Below are positions 1 through 7,518 of a DNA stretch of 23,410 nucleotides, in pieces. Within the stretch, counting starts at the first letter, position 1. Every line of letters begins with the position of its first letter. The notes beneath the pieces are model-generated. The model had not been told where the DNA came from and did not search any database. It worked only from the letters and a program-made list of their open reading frames with translations. Made by a program: the position numbers and the translations under genes. The DNA is from a virus, in the IMG/VR virus record IMGVR_UViG_3300042549_009090, positions 1 to 23,410 of that record; one strand, written 5' to 3'.

Positions 1-1
1 T

Positions 2-2593
2 CATTCATCGTGGGCTTTCTACCAAGGCGGCGGTGGAGTGACCACATTCAATAATTCTCAATTCACCAATAATGGTTATGCAATTACCTCTGACCACGGC
101 GACACGCGTGATGCCCTAAGCCTTACGGACACAGATTACTCAAATCGTATTTATGTCAATGGCTCTACATTTACATCAAATACTTATGGCATTCGTACCG
201 AGCGCTTTGTAAAAATAAATAACAGCCAGTTCACAGGAAACACACAGGTTGGTGCATATTTAGGAGGGCTCAACCGTCAGCAAGTTCTGAATTCAACATT
301 TACTTCAAACGGTGTTGGCGTGTACTTCTCATCGTGGATTCCCACCTCTTGGCCGGTTGGTGCTGGCAACCAAACGGTTTCAGGTAACACATTCAATGGC
401 AACACGACCGCTATTCAGTTTGCTAACAACTGGAATAACGGCTCCTCCGTGCACAACGGAGTAAGTGCGAACTCTTTCTCCACAGCCACTGGAAACACAT
501 TTGGTGTCACTGCGCTAAACACAAATAATTTCTCGGGCTCTGGATATGTGGAGTCCAACAACACAATTACTGCGGCCTACCTGAATCCAGTTACAAACTT
601 GACTGCCGTTGCAAACCCAGATGGCAGTGTTGACCTTGATTGGGATGCATCGGCGGCAAGCAATACCGCTATCTACGGTTACGCGGTTAGTTTTTACGAC
701 CTAACCGTAATTGGTGGAGCAACATCAGGTGGTTGGGGAGTTTGGACTAATCAAGGAACCAACTACTCGTTGAGCACTGGGATGTTCTCTGGAAGCAATC
801 CTGTCACGACTGGATACGGACCAGTTCGTTTCGGTATTAAAGCAATGAGCGGTCAGTGTGTTGGGGTCGGAACTGGTAGTTGCACCTATGGTCCTGAAGT
901 AACCGTTGATGCAACTGTTCTTGACCCGACAACTACTTTATCTACTACTACAACTACGACCAGTACGACCGTCGCTCCTGTCGTCGCGACTCCCCCAAAC
1001 GGTACAACAGTGCCACTCCCGCAATACCCAGAGCCTGAAACAGAATCCACAACGGTGCCGCTTCCCGTAGAAACAGAACCTGAAATCGAATTGCCAACAG
1101 AGACAATTCCAGAATACTCAGAACCAATTGGAATAGACCCAACAGAAACCGAACCGGTAATAGTAGTAATTCCACCAGACGAGTTTATCCTCCCAGAAGA
1201 GGGAGAAACAATTTCTACTGGTCAATTAGACGATATTCTTGAGGATACGTTTACAACCGATATTGAGGCTGACGAGGTTGGCGCTGTTCTTGACACACTC
1301 CTCGGCGCAGAACTTACCGACACCCAGTTTGACAATGTCCTAGAAGCCGTCTTCACCGAAGATGTTTCAGCAGATGTATTCACCGAAGCACTAACAACGA
1401 TGCTGGATGCAGACATCACTAGCGAACAGTTAACGGCAGTTTTGGATTCAGCATTCTCGGAGGATACTTCCGCTGAGAATATGGTGACGGCTTTGGAATC
1501 AATCTTTGATGGTCCGCTTAGTTCTGGCGACCTAGACAAAGTTATGGACGCAGTATTTGACGAGGACATTTCCGTTGCAGACACTATGACCGTACTTGAC
1601 GACTTGCTTGAAACAAATCTTAGCCAAGCAGAAACAGAAGCAATTTTTGACAGCGTGTTTGACGATGACCTTTCCGATGCGGAAACAATTGACCTCATCG
1701 TTGATGTGTTGGCGGACGAAATCACCTCAGAGTTGTTGAACACTGTTCTTGGTGCGGTATTTGACGAAGAAGTAAGCACTGAGGTTTTGATTGAAACCTT
1801 TACCGCTGTATTGGGTAACGAACTAGATGCCGAGTCAGTTGGAGTAATCGTGGACGTGTTGGAATCCGACACAATTACGAGCGAGCAGGTCGGACAAGTC
1901 GTTACGTTGGTAATCGAGCAAGAAGGTGGCATTGAGTCAGGACAAGCAACCGAACTTGCAACGAGTGCAAAAGTTCTTGAAAGCATTGACGGCGAACAAG
2001 CATCCGCAGTGTTTAATGCAATAGTTGTTTCCGAAGTTTCCGAAGAGGCTGGTGCTGAAATTTCAGAGGCGCTCACCGAAGCCCCAACCGATGTTAAGGA
2101 ATCATTTGAAGAAGAAATCAATGTGTTCGCCGGTGTGTTTGATACGTATATCGCATTAGGTTCTTCTATAGATGTTGGTACGAGACGAAGCGTGATTGCG
2201 GTAAACTTGGTGACTAGCACTGTGGCTCTGGCTGCTGCTGGTGGTGGAATACCAACCCCTGGACCTTCAACTCCTTCTGCACCACGACAAGATGTCGCGG
2301 CTCGGAAAGAAGAAGAAGAGACAGAAGAGGGTGGAGCAATCGAAGGCGAAGGCCCAGATTGGATTAAGCAGATATCTATTTACAAATATGAGGATGGAGT
2401 GAGAGTTATGGACTGGAAGAACTTTACAAGAAAGTTTGTTTACGGAGTTATGGCATCTGGTTTCACCCTTGCTGGTGCCACGGTTATGTACTTCACCCTC
2501 TCTGGATTAACGCAACAAATTGCCCTATGGGGAACGGTCTTGGCATTTACTGCATCAATGTACTTGCATATGAAGGAACCAGACGACGAATAA
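2..2593 (+). CDS. Beta-helix / Thr-linker / 17-residue-repeat surface protein with C-terminal membrane anchor (5' end outside window)
   Basis: The frame is open to the left edge, so the N-terminus is missing; the GTG at 38 is probably not the start. From the left: Asn/Thr/Ser-rich rungs such as NNSQFTNN and NGSTFTSN typical of a right-handed parallel beta-helix (about nt 40-560), a fibronectin-III-like segment beginning PVTNLTAVANPDGSVDLDWD (about 580-920), a Thr run, a Pro/Glu-rich stalk, fourteen exact 17-residue helical repeats (1211-1924), a helical segment, an acidic linker, and two hydrophobic segments near the C-terminus (about 2435-2570). Beta-helix plus stalk suggests adhesion or host-surface contact. 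Two C-terminal membrane spans are odd for a virion fibre, so a protein displayed on the infected cell is an alternative. It lies just before the endolysin, where actinophage late structural genes usually end. The function is inferred. Confidence 0.75.
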   Translation, partial: HSSWAFYQGGGGVTTFNNSQFTNNGYAITSDHGDTRDALSLTDTDYSNRIYVNGSTFTSNTYGIRTERFVKINNSQFTGNTQVGAYLGGLNRQQVLNSTFTSNGVGVYFSSWIPTSWPVGAGNQTVSGNTFNGNTTAIQFANNWNNGSSVHNGVSANSFSTATGNTFGVTALNTNNFSGSGYVESNNTITAAYLNPVTNLTAVANPDGSVDLDWDASAASNTAIYGYAVSFYDLTVIGGATSGGWGVWTNQGTNYSLSTGMFSGSNPVTTGYGPVRFGIKAMSGQCVGVGTGSCTYGPEVTVDATVLDPTTTLSTTTTTTSTTVAPVVATPPNGTTVPLPQYPEPETESTTVPLPVETEPEIELPTETIPEYSEPIGIDPTETEPVIVVIPPDEFILPEEGETISTGQLDDILEDTFTTDIEADEVGAVLDTLLGAELTDTQFDNVLEAVFTEDVSADVFTEALTTMLDADITSEQLTAVLDSAFSEDTSAENMVTALESIFDGPLSSGDLDKVMDAVFDEDISVADTMTVLDDLLETNLSQAETEAIFDSVFDDDLSDAETIDLIVDVLADEITSELLNTVLGAVFDEEVSTEVLIETFTAVLGNELDAESVGVIVDVLESDTITSEQVGQVVTLVIEQEGGIESGQATELATSAKVLESIDGEQASAVFNAIVVSEVSEEAGAEISEALTEAPTDVKESFEEEINVFAGVFDTYIALGSSIDVGTRRSVIAVNLVTSTVALAAAGGGIPTPGPSTPSAPRQDVAARKEEEETEEGGAIEGEGPDWIKQISIYKYEDGVRVMDWKNFTRKFVYGVMASGFTLAGATVMYFTLSGLTQQIALWGTVLAFTASMYLHMKEPDDE
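1211..1924 (+). repeat. Fourteen tandem 17-residue (51-bp) repeats inside the surface protein
   Basis: The protein can be cut into fourteen units of exactly 17 residues with no insertion or deletion, for example LTDTQFDNVLEAVFTED, ITSEQLTAVLDSAFSED and ITSELLNTVLGAVFDEE. The consensus is hydrophobic-[ST]-x-[DE]-x-x-x-x-[VAI]-[LF]-[DE]-x-[VLA]-[FL]-x-[DE]-[DE]: a Ser/Thr N-cap, an amphipathic helix, then an acidic turn. The DNA copies have diverged strongly, so this is an old protein-level repeat, not a recent DNA expansion. Confidence 0.85.
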
Positions 2594-2623
2594 TTGTTTC
2601 AGTGCTTTTGGTGTAGTTATTTT

Positions 2624-2632
2624 TGATATAAA
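2624..2632 (+). promoter_or_regulatory. Candidate extended -10 promoter for the lysis cassette
   Basis: TGATATAAA matches an extended -10 (TG-n-TATAAT). It lies in the 72-bp gap between the surface protein and the endolysin, about 33 bp before the endolysin ATG. No convincing -35 is seen, which is acceptable for an extended -10. Confidence 0.4.
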
Positions 2633-2665
2633 CTTATGTAACTAGCTAAAAGTACTGGAGCTAAA

Positions 2666-3433
2666 ATGAGCAAAGTTGCATGGAATTACATCGTACCCGT
2701 AGTCCTTCCGAAAGACCTTAAGGGCGTTGAGCCAGGAAAACTTCCCGCCAATCTTTTGAAAGCAGTCCCTGGTGGTGGGAAAATGCATTGGATTGCCGCA
2801 TCTGCATGGACGGCAATGGTGGAGAAGGCCAAGGCTGAAGGCGTTGAACTAAAACCGACTTCCAGCGGCGATACATATCGCGATTACGAAAGTCAAAAAA
2901 AAGGTTTTCTGAGCCGCTACACACTTGACAAAGTGGACGGAACCAGCACTAAGACATTTGAAGGCAAGACTTGGTATCTCAAGAAGGGCATGGCGATGCT
3001 TGCCACACCGGGTAAATCGCAGCATAACCTCGGTTTGGCCGTTGATGTTCATTCGGCATCTGAACCGAAGCGTCTCAACTGGTTGATTGCAAACGTCAAG
3101 GAATTTGGTTTCTCGTGGGAGGTTGTTCCGAGCGAGCCATGGCATCTTCGCTACGTAAGCGGTGACAATATTCCAGCTTCTGTTAAGGCATGGATGGACG
3201 CTAACGGAGTTACGGCGCCGGCAGGTGGACCACCTGCTGCAGCCACTGCAGCAGGTGGAGATGACGTTAGGAAGCTGCAAGAGGCATTGAAGGCCAAGGG
3301 TTTCTATAAGGGGGAAATAAATGGCCAAAAAGATGCCGCAACAGACGCAGCAATAAAGGCATTCAAAGTTGCAAATAAGCTTGCAGCAGACTCTGTGACT
3401 GGTCCAAAAGTTAGAGAACTGCTTGGTTTGTGA
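2666..3433 (+). CDS. Endolysin: M15 (VanY-like) peptidase with C-terminal peptidoglycan-binding domain
   Basis: 255 residues. The N-terminal two thirds is an M15 D-Ala-D-Ala carboxypeptidase or L-Ala-D-Glu peptidase type domain. The zinc motif SQHNLGLAVDVH supplies H120 and D127, and SEPWHLRYV supplies catalytic E157 and ligand H160. A Gly/Ala/Pro linker follows, then a PG_binding_1 domain (about 199-255, beginning VRKLQEALKAKGFYKGEING). The expected role is to cut peptide cross-links in the host wall at lysis. There is no signal peptide, so release by the downstream holin is expected. The start is ATG with GGAG five bases upstream. The stop overlaps the next start (TGATG), so translation is coupled. 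The exact bond cut cannot be told from sequence. Confidence 0.92.
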   Translation: MSKVAWNYIVPVVLPKDLKGVEPGKLPANLLKAVPGGGKMHWIAASAWTAMVEKAKAEGVELKPTSSGDTYRDYESQKKGFLSRYTLDKVDGTSTKTFEGKTWYLKKGMAMLATPGKSQHNLGLAVDVHSASEPKRLNWLIANVKEFGFSWEVVPSEPWHLRYVSGDNIPASVKAWMDANGVTAPAGGPPAAATAAGGDDVRKLQEALKAKGFYKGEINGQKDAATDAAIKAFKVANKLAADSVTGPKVRELLGL

Positions 3434-3741
3434 TGGAAGTTCTTGTGGGCCTAATCGGTGCAGCATCCCTAGTTCTAGTTGCAGTTATTGAACGACGAGG
3501 GCGCAAGGATGAAGAAAAGTGGGAAAACAACACCAATGAACATAATGCATTAGTCAAAAGAGTTGAGGACATCGGCTCGAATCTGGGTCGCTCAATCGAC
3601 AGGGTCGAAAGCAATCTCGGTGAAAATATCTCTCGGTTAGCTAACAAGATTGAGCAACATGATGAAGTTTTGTTTAATCACCTTGCTACTCACGCCGAAC
3701 AAGAGTTTCAAAAAGGCTCAAACAAAACGAAAGGCAAATAA
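3433..3741 (+). CDS. Small membrane protein with coiled coil, lysis-cassette partner
   Basis: 102 residues. One N-terminal membrane segment (VLVGLIGAASLVLVAVIERR) is followed by a charged region and a heptad-like stretch (VEDIGSNLGRSIDRVESNLG). An in-frame GTG sits one codon earlier, but the ATG at 3433 overlaps the endolysin stop as TGATG and is the better start. Its own stop overlaps the holin start (TAATG). In actinophages a one-TM plus coiled-coil protein next to the holin often acts as a second holin or holin modulator. That role is inferred from shape and position only. Confidence 0.7.
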   Translation: MEVLVGLIGAASLVLVAVIERRGRKDEEKWENNTNEHNALVKRVEDIGSNLGRSIDRVESNLGENISRLANKIEQHDEVLFNHLATHAEQEFQKGSNKTKGK

Positions 3742-3995
3742 TGGAACAACTACAAAACATAGTTCTTCGCATATTTGCGACTTTTGCCGCTAGCGGTCTT
3801 GGTGTTGTTGGTGCCGGCACAATAGCTGGTGTTCCAATTTGGAAATCTGTATTCATGGCGGGAATCGCCGGAGTAGCAACCGTAGTCGAGGGCCTGTCTA
3901 GAGCCTTCTTGAATGACGGCAAATTGAGTCTTGACGAGATAAATAGTGTTTTCAATAAGGTTGATAATTCGGTTAAGAAAATTTCAAAAGACTAA
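3741..3995 (+). CDS. Holin, r1t-like
   Basis: 84 residues. The hydrophobic N-terminal half has two membrane segments (about 7-30 and 34-56) with small residues typical of r1t/phage-holin families (FAASGLGVVGAGTIAGVPIW, then VFMAGIAGVATVVEGLSRAF). A charged cytoplasmic tail, NDGKLSLDEINSVFNKVD, follows; the sequence after the second TM (DGKLSxDEIN) is characteristic of r1t holins. The protein should form inner-membrane lesions that time lysis and release the endolysin. Start and stop both overlap neighbours by TAATG, placing it in one translational unit with the endolysin. Confidence 0.85.
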   Translation: MEQLQNIVLRIFATFAASGLGVVGAGTIAGVPIWKSVFMAGIAGVATVVEGLSRAFLNDGKLSLDEINSVFNKVDNSVKKISKD

Positions 3996-4219
3996 TGAAA
4001 AAGATTTTTTTTAGTGTTTTTTTAATTCTTGTAACTTCATCTTGTGGATATAACGGAAGCTACAGGTATTCATGTCAGGACCCAGAGAATTGGGAAGACC
4101 CAAATTGTCATCCCCCTATTTGTTTAGTTGACAACATGTGCACCGAAATATTGCTTGGGTTTGACCCGACAGAAACAACCATAGAAATTACACGAGACAC
4201 AGGAGATTCAAATGGCTGA
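3995..4219 (+). CDS. Small secreted lipoprotein-like protein
   Basis: 74 residues. A basic start and hydrophobic core (MKKIFFSVFLILVTSSCG) end in a lipobox-like TSSC with Cys17 as the likely lipidated residue. The mature part is short, Cys/Pro-rich (CQDPENWEDPNCHPPIC) and ends in a Thr/Glu tail. The start overlaps the holin stop as TAATG. A small exported lipoprotein in a lysis cassette could act like an outer spanin or as a superinfection-exclusion lipoprotein. The lipobox is not ideal (no Leu at -3) and function is unknown. Confidence 0.65.
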   Translation: MKKIFFSVFLILVTSSCGYNGSYRYSCQDPENWEDPNCHPPICLVDNMCTEILLGFDPTETTIEITRDTGDSNG

Positions 4220-4886
4220 TAAAAATGGCGACGGGATTGTTTATCATCGTTCAGATTGTAGCGATGACTATGTGAGATGGTACGGCTTTGGTGGCGATGG
4301 TCCATGTTCAACTTGTGAGACATGGGGACTTGCTCCTGAGGCAATTAAGTACATCCATGACCATCCTGAAGTTAACCATAGGGTTGAAGACATTTTGGCT
4401 ATGGAATGGAACAAATATGTTCTTCCAGCACTTGAAGAAGGTTGGGAAAGAGTAGAAGTCGGCGTAAAGGATGCAGTCGCCTGGGTTGATGCAAACGCTT
4501 GCAACCTAGCAGTAACTGCGCTAGTCAATGGGTTGGTGCTTGCTGCATTTGGACCAGAACAACCTGAAGGTTTAGCAACATCTACCACTCTATCCGTGAT
4601 AGCACAAACAATAGACAAAGCAGAAAAAGCAGTCGTGGTGAAAGCAATGACTGAAATAATTGCTGATGCATTTTTGATGATACCCGAAGTCAGCAACAAT
4701 GTTGACCACTCACTATTGGACAACATAATTTCAAATTGTTTGGCTGAAGGTTTGAAACACCCAGAAGCGTGGGAAACGCCAGCAGGTGTTTGGCTTGCAA
4801 TCGGATGGGCGGTTTCGCCATTTATTTCAGATTTGATATGCAAGAAGACTTGCCCTGAAGGATTCACCAAGGCATTCGGTGCGTAA
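4212..4886 (+). CDS. Hypothetical protein with N-terminal Cys cluster and amphipathic/hydrophobic helices
   Basis: 224 residues, not recognised. The N-terminus has a Cys/His cluster (HRSDC, then CSTC, about residues 12-36) that may bind metal. The middle is helical with two hydrophobic stretches (CNLAVTALVNGLVLAAFGP and GVWLAIGWAVSPFISDLI), and there is a C-terminal Cys pair (CKKTC). It starts eight bases inside the lipoprotein gene with AGGAG upstream, and its stop abuts the next ATG, so it belongs to the same operon. Membrane association is plausible. Nothing supports a specific activity. Confidence 0.7.
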   Translation: MADKNGDGIVYHRSDCSDDYVRWYGFGGDGPCSTCETWGLAPEAIKYIHDHPEVNHRVEDILAMEWNKYVLPALEEGWERVEVGVKDAVAWVDANACNLAVTALVNGLVLAAFGPEQPEGLATSTTLSVIAQTIDKAEKAVVVKAMTEIIADAFLMIPEVSNNVDHSLLDNIISNCLAEGLKHPEAWETPAGVWLAIGWAVSPFISDLICKKTCPEGFTKAFGA

Positions 4887-5186
4887 ATGTTAGACAGAAT
4901 GAATAATCGCCCAAGACTGACACCGGCAGAACTTGATGCAAGGCTTAAGTTTATTATCGGTTGCATGCTTGGTTTTGTGCTTCTAATTACGACCGTGGGC
5001 GTTCTTTGGGCGTTGGTATTTGTTACACAGCCGATTGGCGTACAAGCGGAAAATGACAAGATGTTTTTCGGCGTCCTGTCAAGTGTTGCTACGTTCATTA
5101 CGGGCACCCTCGCAGGACTTATGATATCTACTGGAAGAAATGCCGAAGATAAAAACGGCAATGGTATTCCGGATAGCGAGGAATAG
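4887..5186 (+). CDS. Two-TM holin-like membrane protein with C-terminal EF-hand loop
   Basis: 99 residues. Two membrane segments (about 22-46, IIGCMLGFVLLITTVGVLWA, and 60-80, FFGVLSSVATFITGTLAGLM) are followed by a short polar tail with DKNGNGIPDSEE. That is a textbook 12-residue calcium-binding loop with Asp/Asn at positions 1, 3, 5 and 9 and Glu at 12. The gene begins at the base after the previous stop. Size and topology fit a class II holin or an accessory lysis protein, possibly sensitive to Ca2+. The r1t-like holin upstream is the more certain holin. Confidence 0.7.
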   Translation: MLDRMNNRPRLTPAELDARLKFIIGCMLGFVLLITTVGVLWALVFVTQPIGVQAENDKMFFGVLSSVATFITGTLAGLMISTGRNAEDKNGNGIPDSEE

Positions 5187-5189
5187 AAC

Positions 5190-5534
5190 ATGGCTGGACC
5201 GCCAAAGAAAAAACAACTTAGGGAAGAAAAAAATTCAGAGGAAATAGCTTTCTCTAATGCCGCGAACTCGATTTACAGTATTTGTGTACCGATGAAGGAT
5301 GCAGAATTTATCCGGTTCAAACACCCCTATGCGGCAAACGATATTCACACAAGCACCTCAAGTGATAAATTCTTGGAGACATTTAAAGAGTTTAGCGACA
5401 AGGGTTTATATAACAAGATATGTAGAGAACTAACTAATTTTGGTGAGACGATTGACCCAAGATGGTTTTCTGTTCTAGACAAAGCCAAGAAGCATTGCGA
5501 GGCGGCTGATGGGTTGTTGTCCGAGTCAAACTAA
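5190..5534 (+). CDS. Hypothetical protein, last of the lysis/membrane cassette
   Basis: 114 residues, not recognised. A lysine-rich start (PPKKKQLREEKN) is followed by a mixed soluble sequence with no membrane segment and few Cys. The start is ATG with GAGGA about eight bases upstream, only three bases after the previous stop, so it is probably co-transcribed. About 130 bp with no convincing gene follows, including a small inverted repeat, CGAGC-GCAGA-GCTCG (5564-5578). Confidence 0.6.
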   Translation: MAGPPKKKQLREEKNSEEIAFSNAANSIYSICVPMKDAEFIRFKHPYAANDIHTSTSSDKFLETFKEFSDKGLYNKICRELTNFGETIDPRWFSVLDKAKKHCEAADGLLSESN

Positions 5535-5665
5535 TCTCCCTCTCTCTGGGGGAAATAATCTATCCGAGCGCAGAGCTCGAAGATGGCTAAAATTCGATGA
5601 GCGCACCAATCGGTACGTTGTCGACACCAACGACGACGAGACAGTCGAGGAAAACAGGGTTAACC

Positions 5666-6067
5666 ATGAATAGGTTTTGGTACGGAGCAAAGGTTCTAAA
5701 AGTGATTGACGGTGACACGGTAGATTTAAGTATTGACCTAGGTTTTAAAATTCATCATGAAATTCGTGTCCGTCTATTTGGAGTCAACACTCCAGAGTCT
5801 CGAACAAAAGACCTGCAGGAAAAAGCCCTTGGTTTAAAAGCAAAGCAGTTCACCCAAGACTGGTTTACTAATCACGAGTGGGTTTTTGTAAACACAATCC
5901 CAGACAAGAATGACAAGTACGGGCGTATTCTGGCAAAGATTTACTCGTCCGAAAACATTAATGACCCAACGACCGCGTGTCTAAATACAGACATAATCCA
6001 GTCTGGCTATGCCAGGGAGTACTACGGAGTAGGCGACAAGACTTGGACGGAGTTCAAAGCCAAGTAG
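5666..6067 (+). CDS. Thermonuclease (SNase-like)
   Basis: 133 residues from the ATG at 5666, which has AGGG a few bases upstream and begins at the domain edge (MNRFWYGAKVLKVIDGDTVD). The frame is open further up to an ATG at 5597, but that extension is low-complexity and lacks a good ribosome site. Staphylococcal-nuclease motifs are present: IDGDTVDL (metal Asp), VRLFGVNTPE (Arg35 and Glu43 equivalents, with Asn where S. aureus has Asp40, a common change) and DKYGRILA (Arg87 equivalent). It should be a Ca2+-dependent nuclease. There is no signal peptide, so an intracellular job such as host DNA breakdown or nucleotide scavenging is likely. Confidence 0.88.
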   Translation: MNRFWYGAKVLKVIDGDTVDLSIDLGFKIHHEIRVRLFGVNTPESRTKDLQEKALGLKAKQFTQDWFTNHEWVFVNTIPDKNDKYGRILAKIYSSENINDPTTACLNTDIIQSGYAREYYGVGDKTWTEFKAK

Positions 6068-6070
6068 TAT
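6043..6070 (+). promoter_or_regulatory. Candidate promoter TTGGAC-N16-TAGTAT
   Basis: It lies at the end of the thermonuclease gene, upstream of the next plus-strand gene. The hexamers are TTGGAC (6043-6048) and TAGTAT (6065-6070), with an overlapping TATAAA at 6068. Confidence 0.35.
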
Positions 6071-6136
6071 AAAATTGAGTTAGGGCGACTGCGTCAAGAG
6101 ATGGGTCACTAATTCTAAATTTATCTGGGAGCCCAA

Positions 6137-6463
6137 ATGCAGAATGAATCAGAATTGGTTTGGAATAACGACGGCCACTCAATCAGCTTGCGCATAGAAA
6201 AAAACGATTTAGTAGTAGTTGGATTCGAATGTCCTCACCAGGAACCCAACGCGGATTGCAGGAAGCATTCCGAAGAGTGCATAGTTGAATGGTTCATCTA
6301 CCGTTTTGGTTTGGAGTGCAATGTTGGAATGTGTGAACCAGCTTCAAAAATTTCGATTGCGTGGGCAGTGACTGGAGAACCGCAGATGGGTTTCGACATG
6401 TGTCAAGTTTGGGTTATCCCAACCACTGACGAATTTTTTTCAGCTTGGGCATTAGCCCAATAG
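6137..6463 (+). CDS. Hypothetical Cys-rich small phage protein
   Basis: 108 residues, not recognised. It has GGGAG five bases before the ATG. The sequence contains several Cys and His (ECPHQEPNADCRKHSEEC, then C at LECNVGMCEP) that could bind a metal, alternating with beta-like segments. The stop codon touches the stop of the next gene on the other strand (TAGCTA), so the two genes converge with no space between them. The function is unknown. Confidence 0.65.
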   Translation: MQNESELVWNNDGHSISLRIEKNDLVVVGFECPHQEPNADCRKHSEECIVEWFIYRFGLECNVGMCEPASKISIAWAVTGEPQMGFDMCQVWVIPTTDEFFSAWALAQ

Positions 6464-6694
6464 CTAATCGAGTAGGTCTTTTAGTTTGATTTTCGCTGTT
6501 GCGGCTTTGTTCTCGTCTAAAGCTTCGATTTCAAAACTTAGACAATCTAGGACAGCAGCGGCAATTTCACCCATGGAATTATTGAGTTCCACCAGCTCTT
6601 CTCCAGCAATTTTCCCGTCGTCCACCATATCCATGAGGTTTTCTTGGATGTGGACTAGAACCTGGTAGCGAGCGTTATTTGCGTCTGGTGCCAT
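6464..6694 (-). CDS. Small acidic helical protein, hypothetical
   Basis: 76 residues from the ATG at 6694 (MAPDANNARYQVLVHIQENL); a TTG two codons earlier is possible. The sequence is almost entirely helical and acidic, with no Cys motif or membrane segment. It is the only gene on this strand between 1 and 8240. It is divergent from ssb with about 100 bp between them, and convergent with the Cys-rich gene. It might be a small regulator or inhibitor; nothing more can be supported. Confidence 0.6.
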   Translation of the reverse strand: MAPDANNARYQVLVHIQENLMDMVDDGKIAGEELVELNNSMGEIAAAVLDCLSFEIEALDENKAATAKIKLKDLLD

Positions 6695-6715
6695 ATCCAA
6701 AGGTTACCAGTGGGG

Positions 6716-6744
6716 TTGCAAAAGCCCAAAGACCTGTGTATAGT
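6716..6744 (+). promoter_or_regulatory. Sigma70-like promoter of ssb (TTGCAA-N17-TATAGT)
   Basis: TTGCAA at 6716-6721 and TATAGT at 6739-6744 are separated by 17 bases. The ssb start follows 48 bases after the -10, with TAGGAG at 6781-6786 as ribosome site. Confidence 0.65.
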
Positions 6745-6792
6745 TTAATAACCAAGCCCACGGGCACAAACAACGAGGAATAGGAGCAATAA

Positions 6793-7272
6793 ATGTCAGC
6801 AGAAATCACCCTTATGGGTAATTTGACCGCAGACCCAGAAATTCGATATTTCGATTCTGGAACTGCAAAAGCTGAATTTTCGGTCGCGGTAAATCGCGTC
6901 TGGAATGACGCAAACGGAGAGAAGAAAGAACAAACCAGCTACTTCAAAGTAGAAGCATGGAAATACCTTGCTGAAGATGTGGTTCGTGTTTTGACAAAGG
7001 GAGTTCGCGTTACAGTCAAGGGTCTCATCGAACAGAAGACTTGGGACGACAAAGAGACCGGAGAAAAGCGCAACACCTATGTTGTGACCGCAAACCAAAT
7101 TGGACTAGGGCTCATTTCTGTCGATTCGTTTGAACGACGAAAAGGCGGCAGCCAGGGGGAAACTTCTGTTGCGTCAACGGCAACCAAGACAGCAACACGC
7201 CCAGCTGCAGTAAAGCCAAAGCTGCCAGTTCGCAATACAACCCAAGAGCAGTTGGAAGAAGAACCGTTCTAG
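6793..7272 (+). CDS. ssb: Single-stranded DNA-binding protein
   Basis: 159 residues. A typical bacterial/phage OB-fold SSB covers residues 1-112: EITLMGNLTADPEIRY, FSVAVNRVWNDANGEKKEQT, YFKVEAWKYLAEDVVRVLTKG, then VKGLIEQKTWDDKETGEKRN. A Gln/Thr/Ala/Pro-rich linker and an acidic tip ending EEEPF follow, matching the SSB tail that recruits partner proteins. It should coat single-stranded DNA during phage replication and recombination. It is a single-gene unit with its own promoter and strong terminator, which suggests independent high expression. Confidence 0.95.
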   Translation: MSAEITLMGNLTADPEIRYFDSGTAKAEFSVAVNRVWNDANGEKKEQTSYFKVEAWKYLAEDVVRVLTKGVRVTVKGLIEQKTWDDKETGEKRNTYVVTANQIGLGLISVDSFERRKGGSQGETSVASTATKTATRPAAVKPKLPVRNTTQEQLEEEPF

Positions 7273-7291
7273 TAGGTTCCAATCCTGCATT

Positions 7292-7317
7292 ACCCACCCC
7301 GAAAGGGGTGGGTTTTT
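7292..7317 (+). terminator. Rho-independent terminator after ssb
   Basis: A perfect 9-bp stem (ACCCACCCC / GGGGTGGGT) with a GAAA tetraloop, followed by five T. It lies 19 bases after the ssb stop. Confidence 0.95.
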
Positions 7318-7407
7318 GCATTTGTGGGCATATTTTTTTATTCATCACCGAAACCCAATAGCCATGCGGGTTTCACAAGTAAACAAACGACCCAAAACAC
7401 CCCAAAA

Positions 7408-7438
7408 ATGACAATTACATTACGTAAGGGGGTATAAT
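7408..7438 (+). promoter_or_regulatory. Promoter ATGACA-N19-TATAAT before the lysozyme-like operon
   Basis: There is a perfect -10 TATAAT at 7433-7438 and ATGACA (5/6) at 7408-7413; the 19-base spacer is slightly long. The roughly 80-base 5' leader to the TTG start at 7519 contains no gene. This accounts for the 200-bp gap 7318-7518. Confidence 0.55.
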
Positions 7439-7518
7439 TTATATATGGAGTTAGCAACTAACTAACCAATCGACGGGCCACCTCCGTCGCGTCTTATCCA
7501 ACGACCAAAGGAAAACAC

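Noticed and set aside
1222-2220. 332-codon open frame on the minus strand
   Set aside because: It is a shadow of the 17-residue repeats; the translation is Ser/Thr/Val-rich low complexity with no ribosome site.
2849-3466. 205-codon minus-strand frame opposite the endolysin
   Set aside because: Antisense shadow of a gene with clear M15 and peptidoglycan-binding motifs.
5597-5665. N-terminal extension of the thermonuclease
   Set aside because: Low-complexity Thr/Arg sequence without ribosome site; the ATG at 5666 has one and starts the domain.
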